This document shows, piece by piece, positions 1-10,963 of a stretch of DNA of 28,481 bases (position 1 is the stretch's first letter; each line of letters starts with the position of its first letter). Where the stretch lies: contig DAIPWT010000084.1 of assembly GCA_036783645.1 (NCBI GenBank), positions 1-28,481 on the forward strand, given 5' to 3'. The DNA is from UBA4732 sp002404095 (GTDB lineage: Bacteria > Planctomycetota > Planctomycetia > Gemmatales > Gemmataceae). Made by a program: the position numbers and the translations under genes. Under the pieces are notes generated by a model. It was not told where the DNA came from. It saw nothing but the letters and a program-made list of their open reading frames with translations, and made no database searches.

Positions 1-77
1 AATGGCCACAACGGTTCCGCTATGCCGCTTAATGATTTTTCGCACAGGCTCTCAGTGGCATTCTACTTTAAACACCT

Positions 78-1568
<1,491 letters not shown>

Positions 1569-1684
1569 TCAACCTCGGAAAAGTCTTCGCACCACGTTCG
1601 CACGGCAAATGCCCGGGGTCGATGCGCCTCAGTAATTTCGGCGCGCGGCGGCGGGTGGTCGCACGACTCCTATCCGCAAATGCG

Positions 1685-2317
1685 TCATAAGAACTCCTCA
1701 TGGTCCTCTTCCGCCTGGATGTCCTGCGCGACCAGTTCCTTCCAGGCGGCCATCACATCTTCGCCGGCCTCGGCGGCTCGCAGCCGTTCGGCGACCGGGC
1801 CTTCTTCCTTCTTCAATTCCGGAAAAGCCAACAACAGCCGATATAGGTCCGCCTGATCCTGAAATCCTTTCGGCTTGTTCCGGCGGCCGACCATGCTGGC
1901 CACCTTGTTGGCGATCAGTTCAGGCGGCGCCACCACGAGCACCTTCCGGACCCGCTGGGAGGGCGGCAAGGCCGCCACCGGACGAAGGTCCACCAGATAA
2001 CGGTTGTTCGGCTTCCTCACCTGATAGATGCGGTAGCCGAGGCCGTCTCTGACTTCCCGGACGCGCACGGCAATGTGGAAGCGCTGGTTAAGGAAGGCCC
2101 GCAGTTCCTCCGCGAGTTCCTCTGCGCGAGGCGAGGCAATGTCTACATCCTGGGTCATCCGCGATTCCGTGACATAGGCGTTGACCGCCTGGGCGCCGAA
2201 CAACACGGCGTCGGTTCGGTCGCGCAGGAACTCCAAGATCGCGTCGTGGATAACGGCCAACGGATGCGGCTCGCGCATGGCGAACTCCTGGAAAGTCAAT
2301 GAACCGTCGCCGAACAT
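1685..2317 (-). CDS. Nucleotidyltransferase-fold protein (AbiEii/MNT-like)
   Basis: The 210-residue protein has features of the minimal nucleotidyltransferase fold: FGAQAVNAY at 40-48, an acidic pair in TQDVDI (Asp57, Asp59) and a third acidic position in YLVDLRPV (Asp110). A helical C-terminal part follows, with an acidic end. Proteins of this shape include AbiEii-type toxins and antibiotic-modifying enzymes, but many are uncharacterised. The canonical GS/GG is GA here, so the substrate cannot be assigned. The reading frame extends upstream to 2371, but ATG at 2317 is chosen because a strong AAAGGAGGGG lies just before it and the upstream phosphatase gene stops at 2334. No AbiEi-like antitoxin partner is adjacent. 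It sits between gltB and gltD, 16 bp after the phosphatase gene. Confidence 0.75.
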   Translation of the reverse strand: MFGDGSLTFQEFAMREPHPLAVIHDAILEFLRDRTDAVLFGAQAVNAYVTESRMTQDVDIASPRAEELAEELRAFLNQRFHIAVRVREVRDGLGYRIYQVRKPNNRYLVDLRPVAALPPSQRVRKVLVVAPPELIANKVASMVGRRNKPKGFQDQADLYRLLLAFPELKKEEGPVAERLRAAEAGEDVMAAWKELVAQDIQAEEDHEEFL

Positions 2318-2333
2318 GGCCCCTCCTTTTTCA

Positions 2334-2846
2334 TCACCGTCCGGGCAATGCCGCCGGAAGAGTTTCGGCAAGGCGGGCGACCCAGGCGCGTTGTTCCGCC
2401 GTATCCGGTACCGGACAACCGCGAGCCGCCCTCACTTTCCCCCAAGCTGTTTCCGCTTCCACGCCCGCCGCGACCAACACGCAGGCCGCTATGAGCGCAG
2501 ACCTGCCCACGCCCTGCCGACAGTGAATTGCGACGTTTTTCCCTTTCGCCAGCTTCACTTCCAAACGTCTAGCCAATTCAGCAGTGGCCGTAAAGGAGGA
2601 AGGCAACCCACGATCTTCGACCGGGAACATGAAAAAATCGACGCCATTCGCCTGGCATAGCTCTGCTTCCTCAGACAAATCCAGCTCGGCGATCTCATCG
2701 CTCGTCAGCGTGGAAACAACCGCGTCAATCCTCGCCAACCGCCAGGCGCCCACCTCGTCCTCCAACCAGTCGCCGCCGCGCGGGCGCGGCAAGATGGCCA
2801 GGCGGCCGGGCCACGTTCCTTCGATCCAATATGGGGTCGCTTCCAT
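2334..2846 (-). CDS. Dual-specificity/tyrosine phosphatase-like protein
   Basis: The 170-residue protein carries the cysteine-phosphatase signature HCRQGVGRS: nucleophile Cys109 and phosphate-binding Arg115, the CX5R loop. Asp78 in PVEDRGLPS is the likely general acid. Its size fits a single-domain dual-specificity or atypical tyrosine phosphatase acting in the cytoplasm on a phosphoprotein, nucleotide or phosphoinositol-like substrate; which one cannot be read from sequence. The open frame runs upstream to 3749 across the end of gltB, but that part is an out-of-frame shadow, and MEATPYWIEG at 2846 is the natural start. The gene lies 53 bp after gltB and 16 bp before the nucleotidyltransferase gene, so it is probably cotranscribed with both. 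A dispersed repeat (2865-2890) occupies the short gap before its start. Confidence 0.82.
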   Translation of the reverse strand: MEATPYWIEGTWPGRLAILPRPRGGDWLEDEVGAWRLARIDAVVSTLTSDEIAELDLSEEAELCQANGVDFFMFPVEDRGLPSSFTATAELARRLEVKLAKGKNVAIHCRQGVGRSALIAACVLVAAGVEAETAWGKVRAARGCPVPDTAEQRAWVARLAETLPAALPGR

Positions 2847-2864
2847 TTTTGCGCCCTCGCACCA

Positions 2865-2890
2865 CGCTCCTCTTCGGGTCGCGGCTAAAC
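2865..2890 (-). repeat. Dispersed 26-bp repeat, copy 1
   Basis: On the minus strand this 26-mer starts GTTTAGCCGCGACCC and ends GGAGCG. It matches the segment at 19996-20021 (plus strand) at 25 of 26 positions. It lies between the gltB stop and the phosphatase start, reading in the same direction as the downstream gene. It is purine-rich at its 3' end, where GAAGAGGAGCG is about 20 bases before the ATG. Confidence 0.7.
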
Positions 2891-2899
2891 GATCGCCGT

Positions 2900-5800
2900 T
2901 TACTTGCCCCCTGCTCGCGCCAAATCGTGCGAATTCTCCTCGAACGCCGCCATCACTGCATCCTCGTCGGACAATCCCTGTAACTTGAAGCGCTTCTGCG
3001 TCTCCACTACGCGGCGGTAATCGTTGGGGTACACCTTCACGAACTTCTTGACCATCTCCTCCCACTGCGCCAGAATCTGCCGCGTCCTGTCGCTGCCGGT
3101 ATACTCCGCGTGCTTGCGGATCATTTCGCGCACCTGGGCGATCTCTTCTAGATCGTTGAGCGGGTAAAGCGTGACCATCTCCTGGTTGCAGTTGCGCGGG
3201 AAACTGCCGTCCTCGTCCAGAACATAGGCCACCCCGCCCGACATGCCGGCGGCGAAGTTGCGGCCCGTCGGCCCTAGCACCACAACTCGCCCGCCCGTCA
3301 TATACTCGCAGGCGTGGTCGCCCACCGCCAGCACCACCGCGTCCACGCCGCTGTTTCGCACGCAGAAACGTTCGCCCGCCATGCCGCGGAAGTACGCCTC
3401 GCCGGCCGTGGCGCCGTACAAGGCCACGTTGCCGATAATGACGTTTTCCGACGGCGCGAACGTCGATGCCTCCGGCGAGTTGACGATGATTTTGCCGCCG
3501 GACAAGCCTTTGCCGACGTAATCGTTGGCGTCGCCTTCCAGCGTCAGCGTGATCCCGCGCGGCAGGAAGGCGCCGAAACTTTGGCCCGCCGACCCTTGGA
3601 AGTGCAGTCGGATCGTGTCGTCCGGTAGACCCTCGGCGCCGTAACGTCGCGTCACCTCGCTGCCCAGGATCGTACCCACTACACGGTTGACATTGCGGAT
3701 AGGCAAAGTCGCCGAAACCTTTTCGCCGCGCTCCAACGCCGGTTTGCACAACGACAACAGCTGGGTGAAATCTAGCGACGCCTCCAGGCCGTGGTCCTGC
3801 GCAATCGAACAGTAGCGGCCGCGCGAGGCCGGCACGTCGGGGCGGTGGAAGATCAGCGAAAAGTCGAGGCCGCGCGTCTTGTAATGCTCGACGGCCGGCG
3901 TTTGGTCCAGCTTGTCGGCCCGGCCGATCATTTCGTTCACCGTGCGGAAGCCGAGTTGAGCCATCAGCTCACGCACTTCCTGCGCGATGAAGCGCATGAA
4001 GTTAACGACGTGATCGGCCGCGCCGGTGAACTTCGCCCGCAACTTCGGATCCTGCGTCGCCACGCCGACGGGGCAAGTATTGAGGTGGCAGACGCGCATC
4101 ATAATGCAGCCCATCGCCACCAACGGCCCCGTCGCGAAGCCGAATTCCTCAGCCCCGAGAAGGGCGCCGATAATTACATCGCGGCCGGTCTTGAGTTGGC
4201 CGTCCACCTCGACGACGATGCGGCTGCGCAGGTCGTTGAGCAGCAGAGTTTGATGCGTTTCGGCCAAGCCCAGTTCCCACGGGGCGCCGGCGTGCTTGAG
4301 GCTGGTCAGCGGCGAGGCGCCGGTGCCGCCGTCGTGGCCGCTGATGAGTACCACGTCGGCGTGAGCCTTGGCGACGCCGGCCGCGATGGTGCCGACGCCG
4401 ACCTCCGCCACCAGTTTGACGCTGATGCGAGCGTCGCGGTTGCCGTTTTTCAGGTCGTGAATCAGCTCCGCGAGGTCTTCAATGGAGTAAATGTCGTGGT
4501 GCGGCGGCGGTGAGATCAGGCCCACGCCCGGCGTCGAATGGCGCACCTTGGCGATCCACGGATAGACCTTGCTGCCGGGCAACTGGCCGCCTTCGCCCGG
4601 TTTGGCCCCTTGCGCCATCTTAATTTGCAGCTCTTTGGCGTTGACCAGATAGAGGCTCGTCACGCCAAATCGCCCCGACGCGACCTGCTTGATCGCGCTG
4701 TTCTTGGAATCGCCGTTCGGCTCAGGGACGTAACGCGCCGGGTCTTCGCCGCCCTCGCCGGTGTTGCTCTTGCCGCCGATGCGATTCATGGCAATAGCCA
4801 GGGTTTCATGCGCCTCCTTGCTGATCGAGCCGTAGGACATGGCGCCCGACTTGAAGCGCTTGAGGATCGCGTCGACCGGCTCCACCTCGTCAATCGGGAT
4901 CGGCGTCTCGGCGAACTTCAGGCCGAACAGGCCGCGAAGCGTACACAGCCGCTCGGCCTGATTGTTGACTAGCTCGCTGTACTGCTTGAAGACCTTGTAA
5001 TCGCCGGTTCGACAAGCGTATTGCAGCTTATGCACCGTTTGCGGGTTGAAAAGGTGGTATTCCCCTTCCTTGCGGTACTGATACTGTCCGCCGGCCTCCA
5101 GAGTGTGGCCGTTGAGCGGCCGCTCGGGGAACGCCTGGTCGTGGCGCGCCTTGGAGTCAGCGGCGACGGCGTCCAGGCCGACGCCGGAGATGCGCGACGG
5201 GGTCCAGGTGAAGTACTTGTCGATGAACGGCTGGCTCAGGCCGACAGCCTCAAAAATCTGGGCGCCGCAATAACTTTGCGCAGTGGAAATGCCCATCTTG
5301 GACATCACCTTGGCGACGCCCTTGCCGACCGCCTTGATATAGTTCTTTACCGCCTTTTCGTGGTCCATTTGGGGCAGATCGTCTTGGCGGAGCATGTCGT
5401 CGAGCGTCTCGAACGCCAGATACGGGTTGATGGCGCCGGCCCCGTAGCCGATCAGCAGCGCGAAGTGATGCACCTCGCGCGGCTCGCCGCTCTCCAGCAC
5501 CAGGCCGACTTTTGTTCGGTCGCCCTTGCGGATCAAGTGGTGATGTACGCCGGCCACGGCCAGCAGCGCCGGGATCGGGGCCAAATCTTTGTCCACGCCA
5601 CGGTCGGAAAGGATGATGAAGTCGCAGCCGTCGGCAATGGCGGCGCTGGCCTGACGACACACCTCGTCCATTGCCCGTTCCAGGCCGCCGGCGCCGTCCT
5701 TGACGGGATAAAGGATCGACAATGTCTCGCTCTTGAACTTCTCAGCGCCCGTGCCGTCGAGGAGTCGCAGTTTATCCAGCTCGTCATTGTCGATAATCGG

Positions 5801-7501
5801 CGTTTTCAGCTTGATCTGGCGGGCCGAACCCGGCGTCGGCTTGAGCAGATTATACTCGCGGCCGATGGTCGTCTCCATCGACATGATCAGTTCTTCGCGG
5901 ATGCCGTCCACCGGTGGGTTCGTCACCTGAGCAAAGAGCTGCTTAAAATAGTTATAAAGAAGCTGGGGCTTGTCCGAGAGGACGGCCAGGGCGGCGTCAT
6001 TGCCCATCGAACCGACGGCCTCGTTGCCGGACGCGGCCATCGGCGCCATGAGGATCTGCAGGTCTTCGCTCGTGAAGCCGAACGCCCGCTGGCGCAACCT
6101 CACAGTCTTGTGTTCCGGCTCGTGCAAGCGCGGGCCGGGCGGCAGCTGCTCCAGCGAAACCAGATGCGCGCTCAACCAGTCGGCGTAGGGACGTTCGGCG
6201 GCGATCTTACTCTTGATCTCGTCGTCGGCGATGATGCGGCCTTGCTCCAGATCGACCAAGAACATGCGGCCGGGCTGCAAGCGGCCCTTGAGCAGCACGC
6301 GCTCCGGCGGAATGTCCAGAACGCCGACCTCGGATGCCATGATGACAAGGTCGTCCTTGGTGACGTAGTAGCGCGACGGCCGCAGGCCGTTGCGGTCGAG
6401 GACGGCGCCAATGCGCACGCCGTCGGTGAAGGCGATCGACGCGGGACCGTCCCACGGTTCCATGAGACATGAATGGTATTCGTAAAACGCCTTTTTCTCA
6501 GCGCTCATGACTTGGTCGCCGCTCCACGGCTCCGGGATCATCATCATGACCGCGTGCGGCAGCGAACGGCCGGAGAGGACGAGCAATTCCAAGGCGTTGT
6601 CGAACATGGCGGAGTCGCTGCCGTTCTGGTCGATGATCGGCAGCAGCTTTTTCATGTCCGAGCCGAACAGGTCCGACGCGAACAGGTTCTCGCGGGCCGT
6701 CATCCAGTTGACATTGCCGCGCAGCGTGTTGATCTCGCCGTTGTGGGAGATGTAGCGATACGGATGCGCTCGCGCCCAATTGGGAAAGGTATTGGTGCTA
6801 AAGCGCGAGTGGACCAACGCAAAGGCCGTGACCATTTCCGGATCGGTCAGGTCGGGATAGAACGGCCCCAACTGGGTGGAGTTGAGCATCCCCTTGTAAA
6901 CCAGCGTCTTAAAGGATAGCGAAGGGATGTAAAACATGCCCCGCTGGCCAACGTCCGACTCGCGCACGGCGTTTTCGACGCGGCGGCGGATGACATAGAG
7001 CTTGCGCTCGAAGTTGAGGCCGTCGGACTGGTTCGGCAGCGCGCCGCGGCCGATGAACACTTGGCGAATCATCGGCATGGTTTCGCGGGCGCCCTTGCCG
7101 AGCGGCCCCGGGTTGACAGGTACGTCGCGCCAGCCGAGGACGGTCTGACCTTCTTCACGCACGATCTGCTCGAAGAGCATTTCCACGCACTTACGGTCGC
7201 CGGCGTCGGTGGGGAGGAATACCGAGCCGACGCCGTAGCCGCCCGGTTGAGGCAAGCGGATCTTCAGCCGGTCGCATTCGCGCGCCAGAAAGGCGTGCGG
7301 CGTCTGTAGGACGATGCCGGCGCCGTCTCCCGTTTCCGACTCGCAGCCGCAGGCGCCGCGATGTTCCAGGTTGCGCAGGATCTCTAACGCCTGCTCAATC
7401 AAGGAGTGCATTTTGCGGTTTTTCAAGTCAACGACAAAGCCGACGCCGCATGAGTCATGCTCGTAACGAGGGTCATAAAGACCTTGTTTGAGAGGGTGCA
7501 T
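2900..7501 (-). CDS. gltB: Glutamate synthase large subunit GltB
   Basis: The 1533-residue protein makes two glutamates from glutamine and 2-oxoglutarate, using electrons from GltD. Start at 7501 is chosen because MHPLKQGLYDPRYEHDSCGVGF puts the amidotransferase nucleophile at Cys18 after a short propeptide, as is usual; an AGGATC lies upstream, and the longer frame to 7651 is not expected to be translated. Domains in order: class-II glutamine amidotransferase (from Cys18 to about 430), central domain (about 470-760), FMN-binding synthase barrel (about 830-1200) with the 3Fe-4S cysteines in CIMMRVCHLNTCPVG near 1130-1145, and the GXGXG beta-helix (about 1270-1480). All look intact. The gene begins 13 bp after the LysR-type regulator and is followed by the phosphatase gene. 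Confidence 0.97.
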   Translation of the reverse strand: MHPLKQGLYDPRYEHDSCGVGFVVDLKNRKMHSLIEQALEILRNLEHRGACGCESETGDGAGIVLQTPHAFLARECDRLKIRLPQPGGYGVGSVFLPTDAGDRKCVEMLFEQIVREEGQTVLGWRDVPVNPGPLGKGARETMPMIRQVFIGRGALPNQSDGLNFERKLYVIRRRVENAVRESDVGQRGMFYIPSLSFKTLVYKGMLNSTQLGPFYPDLTDPEMVTAFALVHSRFSTNTFPNWARAHPYRYISHNGEINTLRGNVNWMTARENLFASDLFGSDMKKLLPIIDQNGSDSAMFDNALELLVLSGRSLPHAVMMMIPEPWSGDQVMSAEKKAFYEYHSCLMEPWDGPASIAFTDGVRIGAVLDRNGLRPSRYYVTKDDLVIMASEVGVLDIPPERVLLKGRLQPGRMFLVDLEQGRIIADDEIKSKIAAERPYADWLSAHLVSLEQLPPGPRLHEPEHKTVRLRQRAFGFTSEDLQILMAPMAASGNEAVGSMGNDAALAVLSDKPQLLYNYFKQLFAQVTNPPVDGIREELIMSMETTIGREYNLLKPTPGSARQIKLKTPIIDNDELDKLRLLDGTGAEKFKSETLSILYPVKDGAGGLERAMDEVCRQASAAIADGCDFIILSDRGVDKDLAPIPALLAVAGVHHHLIRKGDRTKVGLVLESGEPREVHHFALLIGYGAGAINPYLAFETLDDMLRQDDLPQMDHEKAVKNYIKAVGKGVAKVMSKMGISTAQSYCGAQIFEAVGLSQPFIDKYFTWTPSRISGVGLDAVAADSKARHDQAFPERPLNGHTLEAGGQYQYRKEGEYHLFNPQTVHKLQYACRTGDYKVFKQYSELVNNQAERLCTLRGLFGLKFAETPIPIDEVEPVDAILKRFKSGAMSYGSISKEAHETLAIAMNRIGGKSNTGEGGEDPARYVPEPNGDSKNSAIKQVASGRFGVTSLYLVNAKELQIKMAQGAKPGEGGQLPGSKVYPWIAKVRHSTPGVGLISPPPHHDIYSIEDLAELIHDLKNGNRDARISVKLVAEVGVGTIAAGVAKAHADVVLISGHDGGTGASPLTSLKHAGAPWELGLAETHQTLLLNDLRSRIVVEVDGQLKTGRDVIIGALLGAEEFGFATGPLVAMGCIMMRVCHLNTCPVGVATQDPKLRAKFTGAADHVVNFMRFIAQEVRELMAQLGFRTVNEMIGRADKLDQTPAVEHYKTRGLDFSLIFHRPDVPASRGRYCSIAQDHGLEASLDFTQLLSLCKPALERGEKVSATLPIRNVNRVVGTILGSEVTRRYGAEGLPDDTIRLHFQGSAGQSFGAFLPRGITLTLEGDANDYVGKGLSGGKIIVNSPEASTFAPSENVIIGNVALYGATAGEAYFRGMAGERFCVRNSGVDAVVLAVGDHACEYMTGGRVVVLGPTGRNFAAGMSGGVAYVLDEDGSFPRNCNQEMVTLYPLNDLEEIAQVREMIRKHAEYTGSDRTRQILAQWEEMVKKFVKVYPNDYRRVVETQKRFKLQGLSDEDAVMAAFEENSHDLARAGGK

Positions 7502-7514
7502 GGCGTTGATCCTA

Positions 7515-8564
7515 TTAGCGCTTCCGTTTGGAAGATTGCGATTTGCCGTTGGTAGAATGCGCCTGGCCGTTGCGTTGCGACCATGAAGCGGGGCCGGCGC
7601 CGTCGTTGTCGCCGACCTCGCGCAGGAGTTCAAGGAATTGGAGAGCCGCACAACCGAGTTTATGGCGCCGTCGGCGAATGACGCCGATCGCCCGGACGAA
7701 CCGGCAGCCGGCCAGAGGCACGGCTTTGAGCGTCCCGGCCCGCACTTCCAGTCGTATCGTGGGCGCCGGCAACAGGGAGACGCCGGCGCCGAACTTTACG
7801 CCCTCTTTAATGTTCTCAATCGTGTCGAATTGGGCCGCCGTGTCCACAACAACGTCTTGTTCGCGCAGGAAGCGATCCACCACGCGGCGGATCACCAGTC
7901 CCTTGACGAAGGCGACGAACTTCACACCGGCCATCTGCGCCGGCGTGACAGACGACAGACCTGCCAGCGGGTGCCCCGGCGCGCAAGCCAGCACCATTTC
8001 CTCTTCCCGCCAAGGCTCGACCGTCATCTCGCGCATCTTGCGAGGAAACGACACGAGGCCGAAGTCAGCGACGCCTTCATGCACCCGCTCGTATACCTGA
8101 TCGGGATGGAGGTATTCAATGTTGACTTTTGCGGTAGGATAAAGGCGCTTAAAGCGCTCGACGTAACATCCCATGTCGCCAAGGCCGACGGAGTAGATGG
8201 CGGCGACCTGAACCGTGGCCCCGTCGCCGCCGCGGGCGCTGCGGATCGACGCCTCCAACTCCGTGTATTGTTCGACCAATCCCTTGCAACCCTCGTAGTA
8301 GACCTGTCCGAGCGCCGTCAGCTGCAAAGGTCTTTTGAGACGGTTGAAAAGCTGGACGCCGATTCGATTTTCCAGCTGACCGACGATAACGCTGACGGCC
8401 GGCTGCGACAGGTAGTTCTCGGACGCGGCATGAGAGATGTTTTGGCAACGGGCCACGTCGCAAAACACCTTCAAGGCGTCAAATCCGGGGAGACGCCGAT
8501 GGCTTTCCGCCGGGGCTAACGAGTCGGCGACAACGCATTCATCTTGTAGCGAGGTACGATCCAT
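7515..8564 (-). CDS. LysR-type transcriptional regulator (CysB/GltC-like position)
   Basis: The 349-residue protein has the LysR winged helix at residues 28-87 (FDALKVFCDVARCQNISHAA followed by SQPAVSVIVGQLENRIGVQLF), then the periplasmic-binding-protein-like effector domain. The C-terminal tail is basic (KSQSSKRKR) and longer than usual. The frame opens at 8639, but MDRTSLQDEC at 8564 is a better length match; no clear Shine-Dalgarno is visible for it. LysR proteins bind a small coinducer and often control an adjacent operon and themselves. Here the regulator lies 13 bp upstream of gltB on the same strand, so it is probably cotranscribed with glutamate synthase. Bacillus GltC, a LysR protein, controls gltAB but is divergent from it; equivalence is an inference. 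The start codon is inside a perfect inverted repeat. Confidence 0.9.
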   Translation of the reverse strand: MDRTSLQDECVVADSLAPAESHRRLPGFDALKVFCDVARCQNISHAASENYLSQPAVSVIVGQLENRIGVQLFNRLKRPLQLTALGQVYYEGCKGLVEQYTELEASIRSARGGDGATVQVAAIYSVGLGDMGCYVERFKRLYPTAKVNIEYLHPDQVYERVHEGVADFGLVSFPRKMREMTVEPWREEEMVLACAPGHPLAGLSSVTPAQMAGVKFVAFVKGLVIRRVVDRFLREQDVVVDTAAQFDTIENIKEGVKFGAGVSLLPAPTIRLEVRAGTLKAVPLAGCRFVRAIGVIRRRRHKLGCAALQFLELLREVGDNDGAGPASWSQRNGQAHSTNGKSQSSKRKR

Positions 8565-8579
8565 ACGGATGATCGTACC
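8553..8579. promoter_or_regulatory. 9+9 bp inverted repeat over the lysR start codon
   Basis: GGTACGATC (8553-8561) and GATCGTACC (8571-8579) form a perfect inverted repeat with a 9-base spacer that contains the initiator ATG of the LysR gene. It could be an operator for autoregulation or an mRNA hairpin that hides the start codon. The function is inferred; the symmetry is seen directly. Confidence 0.55.
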
Positions 8580-8603
8580 ATGCGGTTCTTTTATAACAAG
8601 GGG

Positions 8604-8628
8604 AGTATTTATTAAATAAAGTGATACT
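8604..8628. promoter_or_regulatory. AT-rich dyad upstream of lysR
   Basis: AGTAT at 8604-8608 and ATACT at 8624-8628 are inverted, surrounding the near-palindrome TTTATTAAATAAA (8608-8620). This is the only strongly AT-rich stretch here in otherwise GC-rich DNA and lies about 40-65 bp before the LysR start. It is a plausible promoter and LysR-binding region for the glt operon; no experimental support. Confidence 0.45.
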
Positions 8629-8643
8629 AGACCATACAAGCGC

Positions 8644-8690
8644 CGAGCGCAAGCGAGGGGCTAAGCGGAACCCCCCGCTTGCGCTCGGGG

Positions 8691-8693
<3 letters not shown>
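8644..8693 (-). repeat. Hairpin repeat (REP-like) copy 1, after sucC
   Basis: Arms 8644-8660 and 8671-8687 are 17-bp inverted repeats with one mismatch and a 10-base loop. Read on the minus strand the element starts CTAGCCCCGAGCGCAAGCG and resembles the copy at 10908-10963. The TAG of its first bases is the stop codon of sucC. It probably also acts as a transcription terminator for sucC, though without a T-tract. Confidence 0.8.
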
Positions 8694-9887
<1,194 letters not shown>

Positions 9888-10086
9888 GGAGTAACCTCGG
9901 GAGTAAGTCCGTGCGGCGCCGGCACGGCGGACACGACGCTCTCTGTTATAGGGCGATGCGGCGAGGATGCCAGCGAGGTCGTTGGCGAATGCGACGCCCT
10001 TCGGAAACGATAGCTTGCCCCGTGGTAGCCGGGGTGACGTGAATTCTCGCCTTCAGACGGCCAAGGTACGCGAGACTCTGACCTGG

Positions 10087-10221
10087 ATGAATCGGCCCTG
10101 GCCTCCCGTCAGCGAAGAGATGCTTCGACGCTCGCGGGAAGCCTTGAACCGCGGCGAGGGCGAGGAGGTTGGCGAAATCATCGCCCGTTTGCAGAGCGAC
10201 GGTACTCTAGTCAAGGAGTGA
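10087..10221 (+). CDS. Small uncharacterised protein (44 aa)
   Basis: The frame is open from 9967, but the part that looks protein-like begins at ATG 10087, giving 44 residues. It is acidic and helical, with SEEMLRRSREALNRGEGEEVG and a lysine/glutamate end. Codon third positions are mostly G or C, like the neighbouring genes. No strong Shine-Dalgarno is visible at 10087. It stands alone between the divergent sucC start and the GNAT gene. It could be an orphan antitoxin-like or regulatory peptide, but no family is recognised. The alternative is an unexpressed frame. Confidence 0.4.
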   Translation: MNRPWPPVSEEMLRRSREALNRGEGEEVGEIIARLQSDGTLVKE

Positions 10222-10375
10222 CCCTGTGCGCTATCTTCCGGGGCGGGAGGTAGGGCTGCCGGCAGGTTAGTGACAGAGGATTGTCTCCAAGTCGGGCGCG
10301 TCTTTCCCGAAAAATGCTTGTGCACTCGCGAACTCCTGTTCAGAAATCCCGTTACTGCTGCTAAAATGGCAGACC

Positions 10376-10888
10376 ATGACCATCAACGTCCGAGACGCAG
10401 TCGAAGCCGACCTGCCGGCCATTGTGGATATTTATAATCAGTCAATACCCGACGGCTGGTCCACGGCGGACACCCAGCCGATCGCCGTCGCCGAACGGGT
10501 CGAGTGGTTCCGCAAGCACAATCCGCAAAAACGACCGCTGTGGGCAGCGGAAATGGACGGACAGATCGTCGCCTGGATCGGCCTCACCTCGTTTTACGGC
10601 GGCCGGCCCGCTTACGACGCCACCGCCGAGGTCAGCCTCTACGTCGCCGCGGCGTATCGCGGCCGTGGGATCGGCCGTGAGCTTAAAAAGCGTATGATCG
10701 CGCATTGCCCGGCGTTGGGCGTGACCACGCTCCTGAGCATGTACTTCGACCACAACGGAGCGACGCGCCATTTGAATGAGCAACTCGGCTTTCAACCTCT
10801 GGGGCATCTCACTGAAATCGCCATGGTCAACGGACAGAAGCGCGGCTTGATGATTGGGGCGCTGCGCATTCCGCCGCTAAATGGTTAA
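10376..10888 (+). CDS. GNAT acetyltransferase (phosphinothricin/MnaT-like)
   Basis: The 170-residue protein is a single GNAT domain that would transfer acetyl from acetyl-CoA to an amine. The acetyl-CoA loop RGRGIG is at 95-100 in AAYRGRGIGRELKKRM, and the C-terminal NGATRHLNEQLGFQPLGH at 127-144 matches family motif B. The N-terminal pattern IYNQSI...STAD...RVEWFRKH resembles the phosphinothricin/methionine-sulfone acetyltransferase subgroup, whose members acetylate small amino-acid analogues. The substrate here is unknown. ATG 10376 is chosen because the domain starts directly after it; the upstream sequence has no good ribosome site. It converges on the kinase gene, with a hairpin repeat in the gap. 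Confidence 0.88.
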   Translation: MTINVRDAVEADLPAIVDIYNQSIPDGWSTADTQPIAVAERVEWFRKHNPQKRPLWAAEMDGQIVAWIGLTSFYGGRPAYDATAEVSLYVAAAYRGRGIGRELKKRMIAHCPALGVTTLLSMYFDHNGATRHLNEQLGFQPLGHLTEIAMVNGQKRGLMIGALRIPPLNG

Positions 10889-10907
10889 GAATCCTTTCGG
10901 ATTTACA

Positions 10908-10963
10908 AGCCCTGAGCGCAAGCGAGGGGTTTCGCCCAAACCCCTCGCCTGCGCTCAGGGCTA
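10908..10963. repeat. Hairpin repeat (REP-like) copy 2, between GNAT and kinase genes
   Basis: Arms 10908-10930 and 10940-10962 are 23-bp inverted repeats with one mismatch (a G-U pair in the minus-strand RNA) and a 9-base loop. It resembles copy 1 at 8644-8693, sharing CTAGCCC, GAGCGCA and the GGGG arm end. It lies between convergent genes, so it probably serves as a bidirectional terminator; its CTAG gives the kinase stop codon. Confidence 0.82.

Noticed and set aside
1..77. Coding or terminator sequence downstream of gltD
   Set aside because: No convincing frame, hairpin with T-run or family match in these 77 bases.
1685..2317. AbiE-type toxin-antitoxin system
   Set aside because: Only a nucleotidyltransferase-like protein is present; no AbiEi-like partner is adjacent, so the system call is not supported.
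2847..3749. Phosphatase with a 300-residue N-terminal extension
   Set aside because: The extension overlaps gltB in another frame and reads as low-complexity Arg/Gly.
5021..6472. 483-residue plus-strand open frame
   Set aside because: Antisense to gltB, rich in Arg/His/Gln typical of a shadow frame, with no family signature.
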